From NCBI RefSeq assembly GCF_001729785.1, contig NZ_CP017183.1, forward strand, positions 2,604,001 through 2,668,000: a stretch of 64,000 bases of DNA. The letters are read 5' to 3'. Below the pieces are notes generated by a model. It was not told the origin of the DNA. It searched no databases and saw only the letters and a list, made by a program, of their open reading frames with translations. Shown here one piece after another: positions 35,866-44,835 of this stretch (the stretch's first letter is position 1; every line of letters starts with the position of its first letter). Origin of the DNA: Enterobacter hormaechei subsp. xiangfangensis (lineage in GTDB: Bacteria; Pseudomonadota; Gammaproteobacteria; Enterobacterales; Enterobacteriaceae). The position numbers and the translations under genes were made by a program.

Positions 35866-38800
35866 TTATACCCCCCCATTAAGTAAAACTCCGTCAACAT
35901 AAACAGGTGAATCGGTTATTAAATCATAATTTTTAAACTCTCCATGACCAATTCTCCCATATACTACATCAGCACCATCAACTTCGCGATAAACTTTCCA
36001 GTAATCATTACCATGAATATTAGGTTGAGTTGGAGTCCCTCCGGGATGATAATCTAATTTGTACGTAGTACCTGATTTTGTTGTTTTGACATATTGAATA
36101 TGTTGGATAGCTCCTGGTTTATTGGCTTGTGGATATGTTCTCGTCCAACCTTTGGATGTCAAAATATTATGAACATCAGCGGGTTTTTTCCCTGTTAATC
36201 TATCCACCCATCTTTGTGTTATACGATCTTTTTGAGAAAAACCACATTTTAACCCCCACGGATCCACCCACCCCAGCGCATTCGGCGCATACTGGTAAAG
36301 GTTTATCCCCCCCGCCAGCCCTATCGGGTCCTGCTGCGTAAACCTTCCGCAGTCCGGGTCATAATACCGGAACAGATTGTAGTGCAGCCCTGTCTCACGA
36401 TCCAGGTATTGCCCCTGCATACGCAGGTTCTGGGAATATCCTGATACCTGCGTCTCGCTTTCCCGCAGCAGTTTGCCCCAGGCACTGTTCACCCCTTCCC
36501 AGCGCACCTGCCCTTCGCTATCCGTCATCCGCTCCGGTGTGCCGTTGGGCTGGCAGTGGAACCAGAAGATTTCCGGGGCATCAACGCCGTCAATACGTGC
36601 CAGCGGATCGTAGCTGTCCTGATCGCTGTAGACGTAGGTCAGCGGCACGTCCCCGTGCACCTCCTGCAACAGCCGGAACCCTTCCCAGACAAACCGCGTG
36701 GTGACCGGCTTGCCGGTTGGCTGTCCGCCCAGCATCTGGCGGCGCGTTTTGCTGATGCGTCGCCCGAGCGGGTCATAGCGGAAGCTGACCTGCGTCTGCG
36801 GCCTGTTGCGGTCCCGCGGCTGGCTGATGACCTCCGTCAGGCGGTGCTCGCCGTCGTAGCGGTAGTGCCAGCGGGTCTGGCCGTTATCCTTCTCCACGGT
36901 GCGGCCGTGGATGTCATAGCGCCAGCGAATGCCGTTGAGGTGCGTCAGACGGTTGTGCGTGACCTTCTCAGCAGATCCTTCGAGCGGGTTACCGGCAGCA
37001 TCCCAGCGCCACTGCTCCTGGCCGGGCAGCGTGCCGTCCTGAACCAGCAGACGTCCGGCGCTGTCGTACTGCCAGCGGTACCAGCTGAACGGGTTATCGT
37101 CCCGCTCTTCCCGCACCAGGTTATTGCGATAGTCGTAATCCCAGCGGCGGGACCAGCGGCGCGGCGACGGGCGCTGGGCATTGCCGGTAAAAACGTCCCG
37201 GCGGTGCAGTCGGCCGAGGCGGTCGTATTCGCTGCGGGTGGTCAGCAGCCCCTGCGTGCGGCTGGTCTCGCGGTGAAGCTCGTCGCGGGTAAAGTCGGAG
37301 ACCGACAGCTTATCGAGGGCAATGCTGAGCAGATGCCCGCTGCCGTAGTAGAACTGTTTCAGCTCGCGGCCATCGGGCAGCGTGACGGAGGTGCGGTTGC
37401 CCAGCGCATCATATCCCCACGCCAGCTCACCATGCTCGCCCGCTTCGCGCGTGACGCGCCCGAGCGCGTCATACTCAAACACAAGCTCCTGCTCTGCCTC
37501 GGTGGTCCACACGTCGGCTGAAAGCGCAGGATGAAGCCCAATCCGGCTCAGAAGGCCGGACGGCGTGTAATGGTAGCGGGTCTGCCCTTCCGGCGTGGTG
37601 CGGGCGACCAGCTGGCCGCTCGCGCTCCAGGCAAAGGCATGGGTGATGGCCTCCGGATGACCGGCGGCAAAGGTGCGCGCAATCGTGCGCCCGCAGGCGT
37701 CATAGCGATACTGCGAGGCCACGCCATCAAACCCCACCTCTTCCAGCAGCAGCGAGTCTGGCCCCCAGCGGAACTGATACGCTTCGCCGTTCTCGTTTTC
37801 CAGGGCAATCAGACGCCCGCGGCTGTCCCAGCGGCGGCGCACCTCTTCACCCTGCGTATTTCGGGTGGCGGTTAAGCGCCCCGCTTCGTCGTATCTGAAC
37901 TCGCTCTCTTTCCCGTCGGCGCCCGCATGCTTCACCGGCAGGCCACGTTCGTTCCATTTGAGCGATTCCGTCCAGCCTTCCGGGCGATCGAGCTGCACCG
38001 GACGCCCTGCGGCGTCGTAGCGGTAGCGAGTCTCTTCACCGTCGGCGGCTGTCTCAGCCACCAGCCAGCCCAGCGGATGATAACGGTATTGTGTCACACG
38101 GCCCGAACAGTCCGTCGCACGCACCATCTGCCCGGCCTCGTTGTACTCCTGGTAGCGGCTGTTCCCGGCGGCATCGACTTCTTCCACAACCTGACCAAAC
38201 TCGTCCCGACGCAGCAGCGTGGTCTGCCCCATCGGGTCCACCACGCGCTTCAGCCCGTGATGTTCGTCGTACCAGAACCGGGTGGCGCTGCCGTCAGCTT
38301 CGATAATGGCCGCGGGAAGCGCGCGGTGCTCCAGCCAGGTGGTGGTGCGGGTGTTGCCGTCGGCGTCGATCTCCTGCACCCGGTTGCCCATGTCGTCATA
38401 GACGAAGGTAACGGCATTACCCAGCGGATCGATGCGACGCGTTAGGAGTTCGTTGTCATCCCACTCGTAGCGCCAGTTCTCACCGCTCTCGTCAACGTAG
38501 CGAACAATGAGGTTTTGCGCGTTCCAGTAATGCTTTCGCGTCTGACCGTCGTAGTGTTCGACGGTCGTCAGCCCGGCGGCTAGATCATAGGTTAAGCGAC
38601 AGCCGTCGCCGGTGCTGGTGCGGTTTTCCACCACGCGCCAGTGGTCGAATTTTTGCCAGCGGTATTCGCTCTCCAGCCCCCCCGGCAAGCGGTGCCAGAC
38701 CATCAGGCCGTGGTCGTTGTAACGGTATTCACGCGTCACCACGCCGGAGGCATCCGTCGCGCTCGCCAGCTGGCCGCGCGCATCGTACCCCCACTGCATC

Positions 38801-40233
38801 AGCGGCCAGGTTTTGTTGCCGTCGAGATGGCTGGCTGCGGTAACACGCTGCGGGAAACGTTCATCGTCATAGCGCAGGGTGACATCGATCGCTCGCGGCT
38901 CGTCGTGAAGACCGATCAGCCTGCCGTGCTCGTCCCATTCCGTCAGCAACGCGTTGCCGTATTCGTCGCTGAGGGAGGCCAGGCGCATGATGGCTGGGTT
39001 AGCGCGGGTCGGTTTATACAGACGCCACACCGCGCCGTCATCGTCGGCTATCGCCACGTCGCCGCTCTCATTGCGGCGGATAATGATGCCTTCGCTAATG
39101 CTGTAAAACGCGCGGTCGACCGGCGGCAGTTCAAAGCTCAGCTCGCGCCCGGTTTCATCGAACCAGGTGGCATTGTTTTCTTCCAGCGTCAGATAGCTGT
39201 CAAAGGTGGTAGCCCAGCCCAGACCAAACAGCCCTTCGCGGATGGTCAGGCTGTTGTAGCTGCGCTGCCAGCGCAGCGGAAAGCGCCCCGGCAGCGAGAA
39301 ATCGAGTTCATCGTCGTCGTTCAGCACCTTCACGCCGGTAGCGGCGTGAACCGGGTGCGAGGAGCCGAACACGGCGTTGACGGCCATATCAGCCAGCATC
39401 CCGCCACCGGCAGCAGCCAGCGCGCAGGGCATGTTTTTCAGGATCTTGCCCGGACGCCCGCGCAGGAGGGAGAGCGCAATCATCCCCAACGCCAGACCCG
39501 GCGTTTTACCGCTTTTGATATCGCGGACCGTGAGGGTGTCGCCGCCGATGATCACGTTCGGGGAGACGTCGTCGGAAACGGTGCCTTCGCAGGTGGTGCG
39601 ATCTTTCGCACGCACCGCGGGCTGCCCGTTGATAAAGACGCTTTTGGAGCCTTCCGCCAGATACTGTGGCCCGGAGTGTTTATCACACGCCACCTTGTCT
39701 TCTTCCAGCGGCGAGGTCCCTGCGGCGGCTGAGGCAACGCTCGGCTGCCACATTTCGCTGCCAAACTGTCCGGCAGCGGAGAGCAGCATACCCGCGTAGT
39801 CGGCAAAGCTGCCCGGCGACTGCGGCTCAGGGGACGGGGTATCGGCAGGCGTTAACGTCCCGGCGGCGCGTGCAGCGGGAAGTTTATTTGTCAGAACATT
39901 GCTCGAACCGGTGGTGATTTTACCCGCAGGCGACGGCGGGAAAAGCGCATTGCCTAATCCTTCAGCGGCGTTGCTGATATCGTCGGTGATCCCGGCGACG
40001 TTCGCCAGAACCCCACCAATAATGCCGCTCAACAGACAGCTGGATCCAATCGCCGCCACGCCTGCTGCTGCGGCCCCGGCTCCGAGCAGTGGGGCCGCGA
40101 CGGTCGCTGCCGCGCCCACCGCCGCGCCAATCACCGCATAGGCGGCACCTTCCGCCACAATGCTGGTAATATCAGCAAAAATGCTGGAGTGAATAATCTC
40201 GTCGCCCTTACGGGCCGCGTTGTTATCGCTCAT
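35866..40233 (-). CDS. rhs: full-length PAAR-Rhs T6SS effector
   Basis: 1455 residues. Two alanine/glycine-rich membrane segments (about 24-80) are the chaperone-bound pre-PAAR region. A PAAR domain follows (about 110-240, CDKHSGPQYLAEGSKSVFIN). The Rhs shell with YD repeats (about 300-1300) starts HPVHAATGVKVLNDDDELDF and ends NLYQYAPNALGWVDPWGL, the DPxGL self-cleavage site. The last 127 residues (from KCGFSQKDRI) are the toxin, which I cannot assign; it contains YKLDYHPGGTPTQPNIHGN. The preceding eagR and the following rhsI complete a functional unit. GC-rich up to DPWGL, then AT-rich. Confidence 0.95.
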   Translation of the reverse strand: MSDNNAARKGDEIIHSSIFADITSIVAEGAAYAVIGAAVGAAATVAAPLLGAGAAAAGVAAIGSSCLLSGIIGGVLANVAGITDDISNAAEGLGNALFPPSPAGKITTGSSNVLTNKLPAARAAGTLTPADTPSPEPQSPGSFADYAGMLLSAAGQFGSEMWQPSVASAAAGTSPLEEDKVACDKHSGPQYLAEGSKSVFINGQPAVRAKDRTTCEGTVSDDVSPNVIIGGDTLTVRDIKSGKTPGLALGMIALSLLRGRPGKILKNMPCALAAAGGGMLADMAVNAVFGSSHPVHAATGVKVLNDDDELDFSLPGRFPLRWQRSYNSLTIREGLFGLGWATTFDSYLTLEENNATWFDETGRELSFELPPVDRAFYSISEGIIIRRNESGDVAIADDDGAVWRLYKPTRANPAIMRLASLSDEYGNALLTEWDEHGRLIGLHDEPRAIDVTLRYDDERFPQRVTAASHLDGNKTWPLMQWGYDARGQLASATDASGVVTREYRYNDHGLMVWHRLPGGLESEYRWQKFDHWRVVENRTSTGDGCRLTYDLAAGLTTVEHYDGQTRKHYWNAQNLIVRYVDESGENWRYEWDDNELLTRRIDPLGNAVTFVYDDMGNRVQEIDADGNTRTTTWLEHRALPAAIIEADGSATRFWYDEHHGLKRVVDPMGQTTLLRRDEFGQVVEEVDAAGNSRYQEYNEAGQMVRATDCSGRVTQYRYHPLGWLVAETAADGEETRYRYDAAGRPVQLDRPEGWTESLKWNERGLPVKHAGADGKESEFRYDEAGRLTATRNTQGEEVRRRWDSRGRLIALENENGEAYQFRWGPDSLLLEEVGFDGVASQYRYDACGRTIARTFAAGHPEAITHAFAWSASGQLVARTTPEGQTRYHYTPSGLLSRIGLHPALSADVWTTEAEQELVFEYDALGRVTREAGEHGELAWGYDALGNRTSVTLPDGRELKQFYYGSGHLLSIALDKLSVSDFTRDELHRETSRTQGLLTTRSEYDRLGRLHRRDVFTGNAQRPSPRRWSRRWDYDYRNNLVREERDDNPFSWYRWQYDSAGRLLVQDGTLPGQEQWRWDAAGNPLEGSAEKVTHNRLTHLNGIRWRYDIHGRTVEKDNGQTRWHYRYDGEHRLTEVISQPRDRNRPQTQVSFRYDPLGRRISKTRRQMLGGQPTGKPVTTRFVWEGFRLLQEVHGDVPLTYVYSDQDSYDPLARIDGVDAPEIFWFHCQPNGTPERMTDSEGQVRWEGVNSAWGKLLRESETQVSGYSQNLRMQGQYLDRETGLHYNLFRYYDPDCGRFTQQDPIGLAGGINLYQYAPNALGWVDPWGLKCGFSQKDRITQRWVDRLTGKKPADVHNILTSKGWTRTYPQANKPGAIQHIQYVKTTKSGTTYKLDYHPGGTPTQPNIHGNDYWKVYREVDGADVVYGRIGHGEFKNYDLITDSPVYVDGVLLNGGV
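36250..37000. repeat. rhs core 3' end, repeated at 25690-26480 and 29797-30533
   Basis: About 740 bases ending at the DPWGL codons are nearly identical in the full gene and both orphan modules, in direct orientation. Identity stops abruptly right at the codons after DPWGL. Shorter, decayed pieces lie at 33535-33695 and 34700-35330. Confidence 0.9.
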
Positions 40234-40236
40234 GCC

Positions 40237-40677
40237 TTACACATTCCGGTTGTCGTTTAGCGTCAGACTCTGCTTCAGTGCGCTCCAGCGCGCCTCGTCC
40301 TCTTCCGTAAAGGCTTTTAAGGCCGAGAGGGTAAAAATCATCAGTACCGGTTTGCCTGGCGTCTGCACGGCCAGCTGTTTTTGCCACAGGCGCTGGCCGT
40401 TACGGTCAAAGGTGGTCTCAACTTCTAACCCATCAATGTTGCCGGCAGGCCCGGCTTTTACGTGCTGAAATTCGCTCTGGGCGATCTCCCCCATCTGAGG
40501 GCGCAGCACGTCCCACTGGCGGTGAAACTCTTGTTCGTAGTTGCTGCCGTCCGGGATAACGCCGCGACTGACCACCACGGACAGCCCGCTTTCGTCATCG
40601 CGAATGATGTTCATGCTGTTGTCCTGCCAGGCGGCAGGAAAAAGGGTAAAGGAACCTTCCTGGAGGGTGTATTTCAT
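40237..40677 (-). CDS. eagR: Eag-type T6SS chaperone (DUF1795/DcrB-like)
   Basis: 146 residues, no signal peptide, DcrB/DUF1795 fold (MKYTLQEGSFTLFPAAWQDN, ending SALKQSLTLNDNRNV). Eag proteins hold the N-terminal membrane helices of PAAR-Rhs effectors and load them on VgrG. It lies three bases upstream of rhs, whose product has exactly such helices, so the pairing is nearly certain. Confidence 0.92.
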   Translation of the reverse strand: MKYTLQEGSFTLFPAAWQDNSMNIIRDDESGLSVVVSRGVIPDGSNYEQEFHRQWDVLRPQMGEIAQSEFQHVKAGPAGNIDGLEVETTFDRNGQRLWQKQLAVQTPGKPVLMIFTLSALKAFTEEDEARWSALKQSLTLNDNRNV

Positions 40678-40885
40678 AAGTGAACTCGGGATGATTTATT
40701 AGAAAAATAAAATTAAAAGCGCTAAAATTTATACCGCCAATATTAATTACTGCTTAGCGACTCAGAGAAATATGATCATTAGAACGTTAGCACTTTCTTT
40801 TTTTCCGCAAAAACTTTAGGGGCAGCGATATTATTAGCCGTTTGATAATTATCTTCTTTCACAGCCCGTAAAATTGCCTCGCAAC
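40678..40885. other. gap with a short ghost frame
   Basis: No complete gene. On the minus strand a frame of about 35 codons (AVKEDNYQTANNIAAPKVFA) ends at a TAA at 40779-40781 and begins inside the end of the preceding gene without a good start. It may be the tail of a lost immunity gene. Confidence 0.4.
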
Positions 40886-41392
40886 TTATTGTTCGTAGCG
40901 TGACATAACTACCCTGCCCAGGCATTCCTGATTCAGAACTGGAAAGCTAAATGCCCATGCCAGCCCGCGTTCATCGGTAGGGGTGCGATATCCAACTGAT
41001 TGTCCCGGCGTGTTTCCGCGAGGGATATTAGACAATTTCAGATCCGGAAAATGAGATTTGACTTGATCAAGAGTAATACATGGTTGATTAACTACGAAAG
41101 AAACCAAAGATACGCTGTTATCACCATTTCCCCATAAACGAACATCCACATTACTGATCCGTGTGCCATCAGTTAACGTAAAGGGAGCTGAAGTATAACG
41201 GTCTTCTTTCTCCTGTGTATTATTAATCAGCGGTTGGTTAAACAGTTTACTGACATCCTCAACTTGTTTACCCCACACTGATTTCATTTCTTTAATCATT
41301 TGCCACAACGAATCTTGATTCATTTTATTATGCCCTGCATAGGTAAATATTGAAAATAGTGGAAGAACAATGAGGAATGTAGCTTTAATCAT
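40886..41392 (-). CDS. exported immunity candidate for the VgrG1 metallopeptidase domain
   Basis: 168 residues from the ATG at 41392, one base after the vgrG1 stop. It begins with a typical Sec signal peptide (MIKATFLIVLPLFSIFTYAG), so the mature protein is periplasmic. Two cysteines (in NQPCITL and NQECLGR) could form a disulfide. Upstream in-frame ATGs overlap vgrG and would spoil the signal peptide. A periplasmic immunity protein implies that the VgrG1 C-terminal domain acts in the periplasm of the target cell. The family is not recognised. Confidence 0.75.
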   Translation of the reverse strand: MIKATFLIVLPLFSIFTYAGHNKMNQDSLWQMIKEMKSVWGKQVEDVSKLFNQPLINNTQEKEDRYTSAPFTLTDGTRISNVDVRLWGNGDNSVSLVSFVVNQPCITLDQVKSHFPDLKLSNIPRGNTPGQSVGYRTPTDERGLAWAFSFPVLNQECLGRVVMSRYEQ

Positions 41393-41393
41393 C

Positions 41394-43976
41394 CTACTTT
41401 CCATAGAATCCTCCATAGTAATCATTATAATTTAGATTAGTCCCTGAGGCTATTTCGCCTTTACCATACACTTTTCCTATTGCTTTGGCTGCATCAATGC
41501 GAGATAACTCACCACTTACCATTTTATCATAGGCAGAATTATATGCTTTTAGGTTTTCGGCACTTCCCGCTATATCAATATCAATACCGCCGTTTGCAAG
41601 GATCTCGCGTTGTATTTTAATGTTATTCAGCGTTGCTCCACCTTCATCCATAAGCTGGCTGTTGATGAAGCTTTCCTTACTCGAAGAATCTACCGCAACA
41701 GGATAAGTTGCATGCCCTGCCTCATGTGCCAGAGTTTGCACCGTTGTGGCTGTATCTTCCATGTGTTCAGGGTCCATGACAATCAATTTGTTATTCGTAT
41801 CAGCGTAACTCCCCCCTCCTGCTGCTCCCGGCTGAATAGCCCACCCTTTATCTTTTAGATCTTTTAATTGTGTCTGAAGCGTTGGTGACTTATTGATTTC
41901 CTTAACTACATCTTCACTGAAGGGCATCACATCAGAGTTGTAGGAATTATTTTGATAGACGTAACTCCCTTTTAATGGTGGCGCTGATGCAAATTTTGTT
42001 GTTGGTTTTGGTCTGGTTGCTGCTGGCGCTGAAGCTGCGGGAGCCGGATTCTTAGCACTTTTATTCGGAGAAAACTTCTCCTGCACCGCCGCATCAATAT
42101 CCCCTTTATGCCCCGATCCCGGCGCCGTTGTGCCCGGCTTGGTGCCCGACGTATTCAGATGCAGCTTACCGCCTGTGGTGATATACCCATCCCCTTCCAC
42201 AAAGAAGTTAAACTCTTTGCCGATCAGGTTAATTTTGCCGTTAGCGTTAAGCTCAATAGCACTCTCGCCCGAGACCAGCCGCAGCTTCGTCCCGGAAGCA
42301 ATGACGTACTGCTCCACCGCTGCATCCAGCTTGCCTTTACCCGTCAGGATCTCGGTTCCGCCTTTCACGGCCTGGATCTGATTAGCCTCCACGCGATGCA
42401 GCTCATTTTTCTTCACGTAATGGCTGCGCGCGCCGCCAACGGTGTGCGTTTCATCATTTTTAACGCTGGTGTCCATGTTGCGTTCGGCCTGGATCCACAC
42501 CTGCTCTGCGCCCGCCTTGTCCTCAAAGCGCAGGGCGTTGGCGTTGTCCACGGAACCGTCTTTTGTCCGGCTCATAAAGCCCATCTGCGTCGCCGCAGCC
42601 GGCAGCGCCCACGGCGGCATGCTCGCGTCGTTGTACACGCGACCAGTAATGATCGGACGGTCCGGGTCGCCGTTGATAAAGTCCACCACCACCTCATCGC
42701 CGACGCGCGGGATTTGCACCCCGCCGTAGCCCTGGCCCGCCCACGCGCTCGACACACGCACCCAGCAGGAGCTGGTGTCATCGCCCTTCGCCAGACGGTC
42801 CCAGTGGAACTTCACCTTCACGCGACCGTATTTGTCCGTCCAGATACTCTCCCCCTGCGGCCCCACCACTTTCGCCGTCTGCGGGCCGTAGGTGCGCGGC
42901 CACGCCGTGGACTGTGCCGGACGGTAGGACACCGACGCCGGAATGACCGTGAAATCGGTGCGGTGAATGGTTTCCCCCTCACCGCTCGCGTAGCGGTTCT
43001 CCTCGAAATGGTAGCCCGCCGCCGTCACCAGATACTCGCCGTTGTCGCTGAAGAACGGCGCGTTGGTCAGGGTGAAGATGTGGCCCGGCGCAATGCCCGC
43101 CGCCGTGGCGGTGGCCTGAATCTGCTGATGCTCAACCTGCCAGCGCTCCTGACGGATGCGGGCGTAGAACTCCGCATGGCCTGTCTCCACAAAGCGACCC
43201 GGCCAGTCGTACACGTCGATGCTGCCCGGTTTCGGTGACGCCGGGTTCTGCTGCGCCTGGAACAGCCACGCGTTCGGCTTGCGGAAGTCATAGTCGTCGA
43301 GGCTGTAAATCCCCGGCGTGACGCTGTCCTCCAGCGCCCACTGGCTGATGCCCTCTTCATCCGTACTGCCGCCGGACGGCGTCTGATGGTAAGGAATGAC
43401 CTCATAGCCGCTGAACGGCTGATGCTGCGTCGCGGCGTCGGTCAGCACCAGGGTGTGCTTGTCCGCCTCATGGCGGAAGTAGTACGCAATCCCCTCCAGC
43501 TCCATCAGGCGGCTGATGAAGTCCAGGCTCGACTCCTGATACTGCACGCAGTAGTCCCACACCCGGTAGCTGCCGGTGAGTTTGTCTTCGAGGTTAACCT
43601 GATGCTCACCCAGCAGGGTTTTGACAATCTGCGGTACCGTCTGGCCCTGGAAGATACGCAGGTTGCGGTCGCGCTTCATCGGCCACAGGTCCGGCTCCAC
43701 CGTCAGCTGGTACACCGCATAGCGGGTGCCCGTCAGCTCAACGGCGCTGACCGCCACCCGGGTAATCTTGCCGTTTATATAGCGGGGCGTCAGCAGGCTT
43801 TGCGTCGGGATGGTCACCGTGACCGGCTGGCCCAGCAGCTTAGTGCGGTCAATGCGCGAGTCCGTGCCGAGCACGGTCAGCGTCAGCGCGAACGACTCGG
43901 ACATCGCCTCGCGGCCGGAGAGTTTCCAGAAAAGCAGCCCCTCAACCGGGAGCTGAACGGTAATTCGGTTGAGCAT
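41394..43976 (-). CDS. vgrG: specialised VgrG with C-terminal zinc-metallopeptidase-like effector domain (VgrG1)
   Basis: 860 residues. About 1-480 form the gp27/gp5-like spike, then a DUF2345-type beta-helix (about 480-610), an Ala/Pro linker (about 620-660) and a unique C-terminal domain (about 665-860). That domain holds HEAGH at 751-755 (TLAHEAGHATYPV), with a candidate third ligand Glu778 in MDEGGATLNN, the pattern of a gluzincin-type protease. It would be delivered at the spike tip. The first 500 residues are nearly identical to VgrG2. It is followed at once by an exported immunity candidate and then eagR-rhs. Confidence 0.93.
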   Translation of the reverse strand: MLNRITVQLPVEGLLFWKLSGREAMSESFALTLTVLGTDSRIDRTKLLGQPVTVTIPTQSLLTPRYINGKITRVAVSAVELTGTRYAVYQLTVEPDLWPMKRDRNLRIFQGQTVPQIVKTLLGEHQVNLEDKLTGSYRVWDYCVQYQESSLDFISRLMELEGIAYYFRHEADKHTLVLTDAATQHQPFSGYEVIPYHQTPSGGSTDEEGISQWALEDSVTPGIYSLDDYDFRKPNAWLFQAQQNPASPKPGSIDVYDWPGRFVETGHAEFYARIRQERWQVEHQQIQATATAAGIAPGHIFTLTNAPFFSDNGEYLVTAAGYHFEENRYASGEGETIHRTDFTVIPASVSYRPAQSTAWPRTYGPQTAKVVGPQGESIWTDKYGRVKVKFHWDRLAKGDDTSSCWVRVSSAWAGQGYGGVQIPRVGDEVVVDFINGDPDRPIITGRVYNDASMPPWALPAAATQMGFMSRTKDGSVDNANALRFEDKAGAEQVWIQAERNMDTSVKNDETHTVGGARSHYVKKNELHRVEANQIQAVKGGTEILTGKGKLDAAVEQYVIASGTKLRLVSGESAIELNANGKINLIGKEFNFFVEGDGYITTGGKLHLNTSGTKPGTTAPGSGHKGDIDAAVQEKFSPNKSAKNPAPAASAPAATRPKPTTKFASAPPLKGSYVYQNNSYNSDVMPFSEDVVKEINKSPTLQTQLKDLKDKGWAIQPGAAGGGSYADTNNKLIVMDPEHMEDTATTVQTLAHEAGHATYPVAVDSSSKESFINSQLMDEGGATLNNIKIQREILANGGIDIDIAGSAENLKAYNSAYDKMVSGELSRIDAAKAIGKVYGKGEIASGTNLNYNDYYGGFYGK

Positions 43977-43985
43977 AATCTTTAT
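42480..43985. repeat. 1.5 kb direct repeat, vgrG1 copy
   Basis: Near-identical to 49795-51300 including the bases just before the ATG. Identity falls off sharply toward the C-terminal part of each gene. Confidence 0.9.
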
Positions 43986-44034
43986 TCCACTATGGACTAA
44001 TCTCGGTGTTCATTGAGATATTTTTTTATCGTGC

Positions 44035-44484
44035 TTATTTAAGCCATAAACCTGAAAACATAAGGACGCTACCCAGGGAAACTACGCTTTTAGCAACGAT
44101 AAGTAAGCCAGGCGCAATGACGCGTGTTATAGACGATACTGCTTCATAATTTTCAGCATTGTATTTTTTGTGCCCCCTTATAATCCCGGAAAAGATCGTG
44201 CAGAGCAGCACAACGGTAATTTTTAGTCCCCATACGCACAGCAAAGACATGGAAAAGATAATCGAATAGTGTTTCGCCGTTGCGACGGAGAATAATGACA
44301 TTGACAGAGCTAACCATTTCAACGTAAAACCAATAACAACCGTAGCCACTAGCACCAGAACGAACATCAACCCAGCAAGGAGCCATTGTTTTTTACTGAA
44401 TAAGTCTTTTCCATTCCAGATAAGCGCTAGTGTCCACATCATAAAGAGAATAAAGAAAAGCCATTGAATCATAACGTACCACAT
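44035..44484 (-). CDS. membrane protein, immunity candidate (orf149)
   Basis: 149 residues with four hydrophobic segments and the internal signature ALIWNGKDLFSKKQW, which its paralogue orf148 (47770-48216) has as IYIWNGKDLYTKEEW. Both end GLWLK or YGIWFG after SLGSVLMF or SLGCILMF. Inner membrane. A third paralogue survives only as a C-terminal stub at 44534. Multiplication next to VgrG/PAAR genes suggests immunity to a membrane-active effector. Confidence 0.7.
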   Translation of the reverse strand: MWYVMIQWLFFILFMMWTLALIWNGKDLFSKKQWLLAGLMFVLVLVATVVIGFTLKWLALSMSLFSVATAKHYSIIFSMSLLCVWGLKITVVLLCTIFSGIIRGHKKYNAENYEAVSSITRVIAPGLLIVAKSVVSLGSVLMFSGLWLK

Positions 44485-44533
44485 TTATACATGTTGTTCT
44501 CCAGGCATTGTCGTGTCGTCATCTCACTTCGCA

Positions 44534-44640
44534 TCACACTCCTTTTCCAAACCAAATACCATAAAACAACAAGATACAGCTTAACGCGGCGATAGAGTTT
44601 GCTACCAGGCGTAATATTTGGCCCGAACTGTTGATTGATT
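44534..44640 (-). pseudogene. C-terminal stub of a third orf148-family membrane protein
   Basis: Minus-strand frame reads GQILRLVANSIAALSCILLF and YGIWFGKGV before a TGA at 44534, matching the end of orf148 (ASLGCILMFYGIWFGSTV). The rest of the gene is missing. Confidence 0.7.
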
Positions 44641-44798
44641 ATACGGATGACACCATTAGTTCAACCCAGCTTAATATAATTTTTTATCCACAAACCATGG
44701 TAACCACATCTTCTCTCCTGAAAGAATCCGTATTTTAAAATGTTTGACACGCAGCGATGTTTTTAGCTAACAAAACATTAGGTACAGACAAAGAAAGA
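44641..44798. other. non-coding gap
   Basis: AT-rich, no open frame or repeat recognised apart from the terminator that follows. Confidence 0.5.
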
Positions 44799-44820
44799 GG
44801 CACGGTACAATACCCGTGCC
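44799..44820 (-). terminator. terminator of the ADP-ribosylglycohydrolase gene
   Basis: GGCACGG-GTATTGTA-CCGTGCC followed by TCTTTCTTTG on the minus strand, 15 bases after the stop. Confidence 0.65.
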
Positions 44821-44835
44821 AGATGACTAATATAA

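Noticed and set aside
22071..40233. Insertion sequence or H-repeat within the rhs array
   Set aside because: No transposase-like frame or terminal inverted repeats found on either strand.
42108..43238. Long open frames on the plus strand opposite vgrG, rhs, clpV and tssF (for example 376 codons here, 363 codons at 38641, 364 codons at 57026)
   Set aside because: They are antisense shadows of GC-rich genes: no plausible Shine-Dalgarno, arginine/histidine-rich low-complexity products, and the opposite strand encodes well-known proteins.
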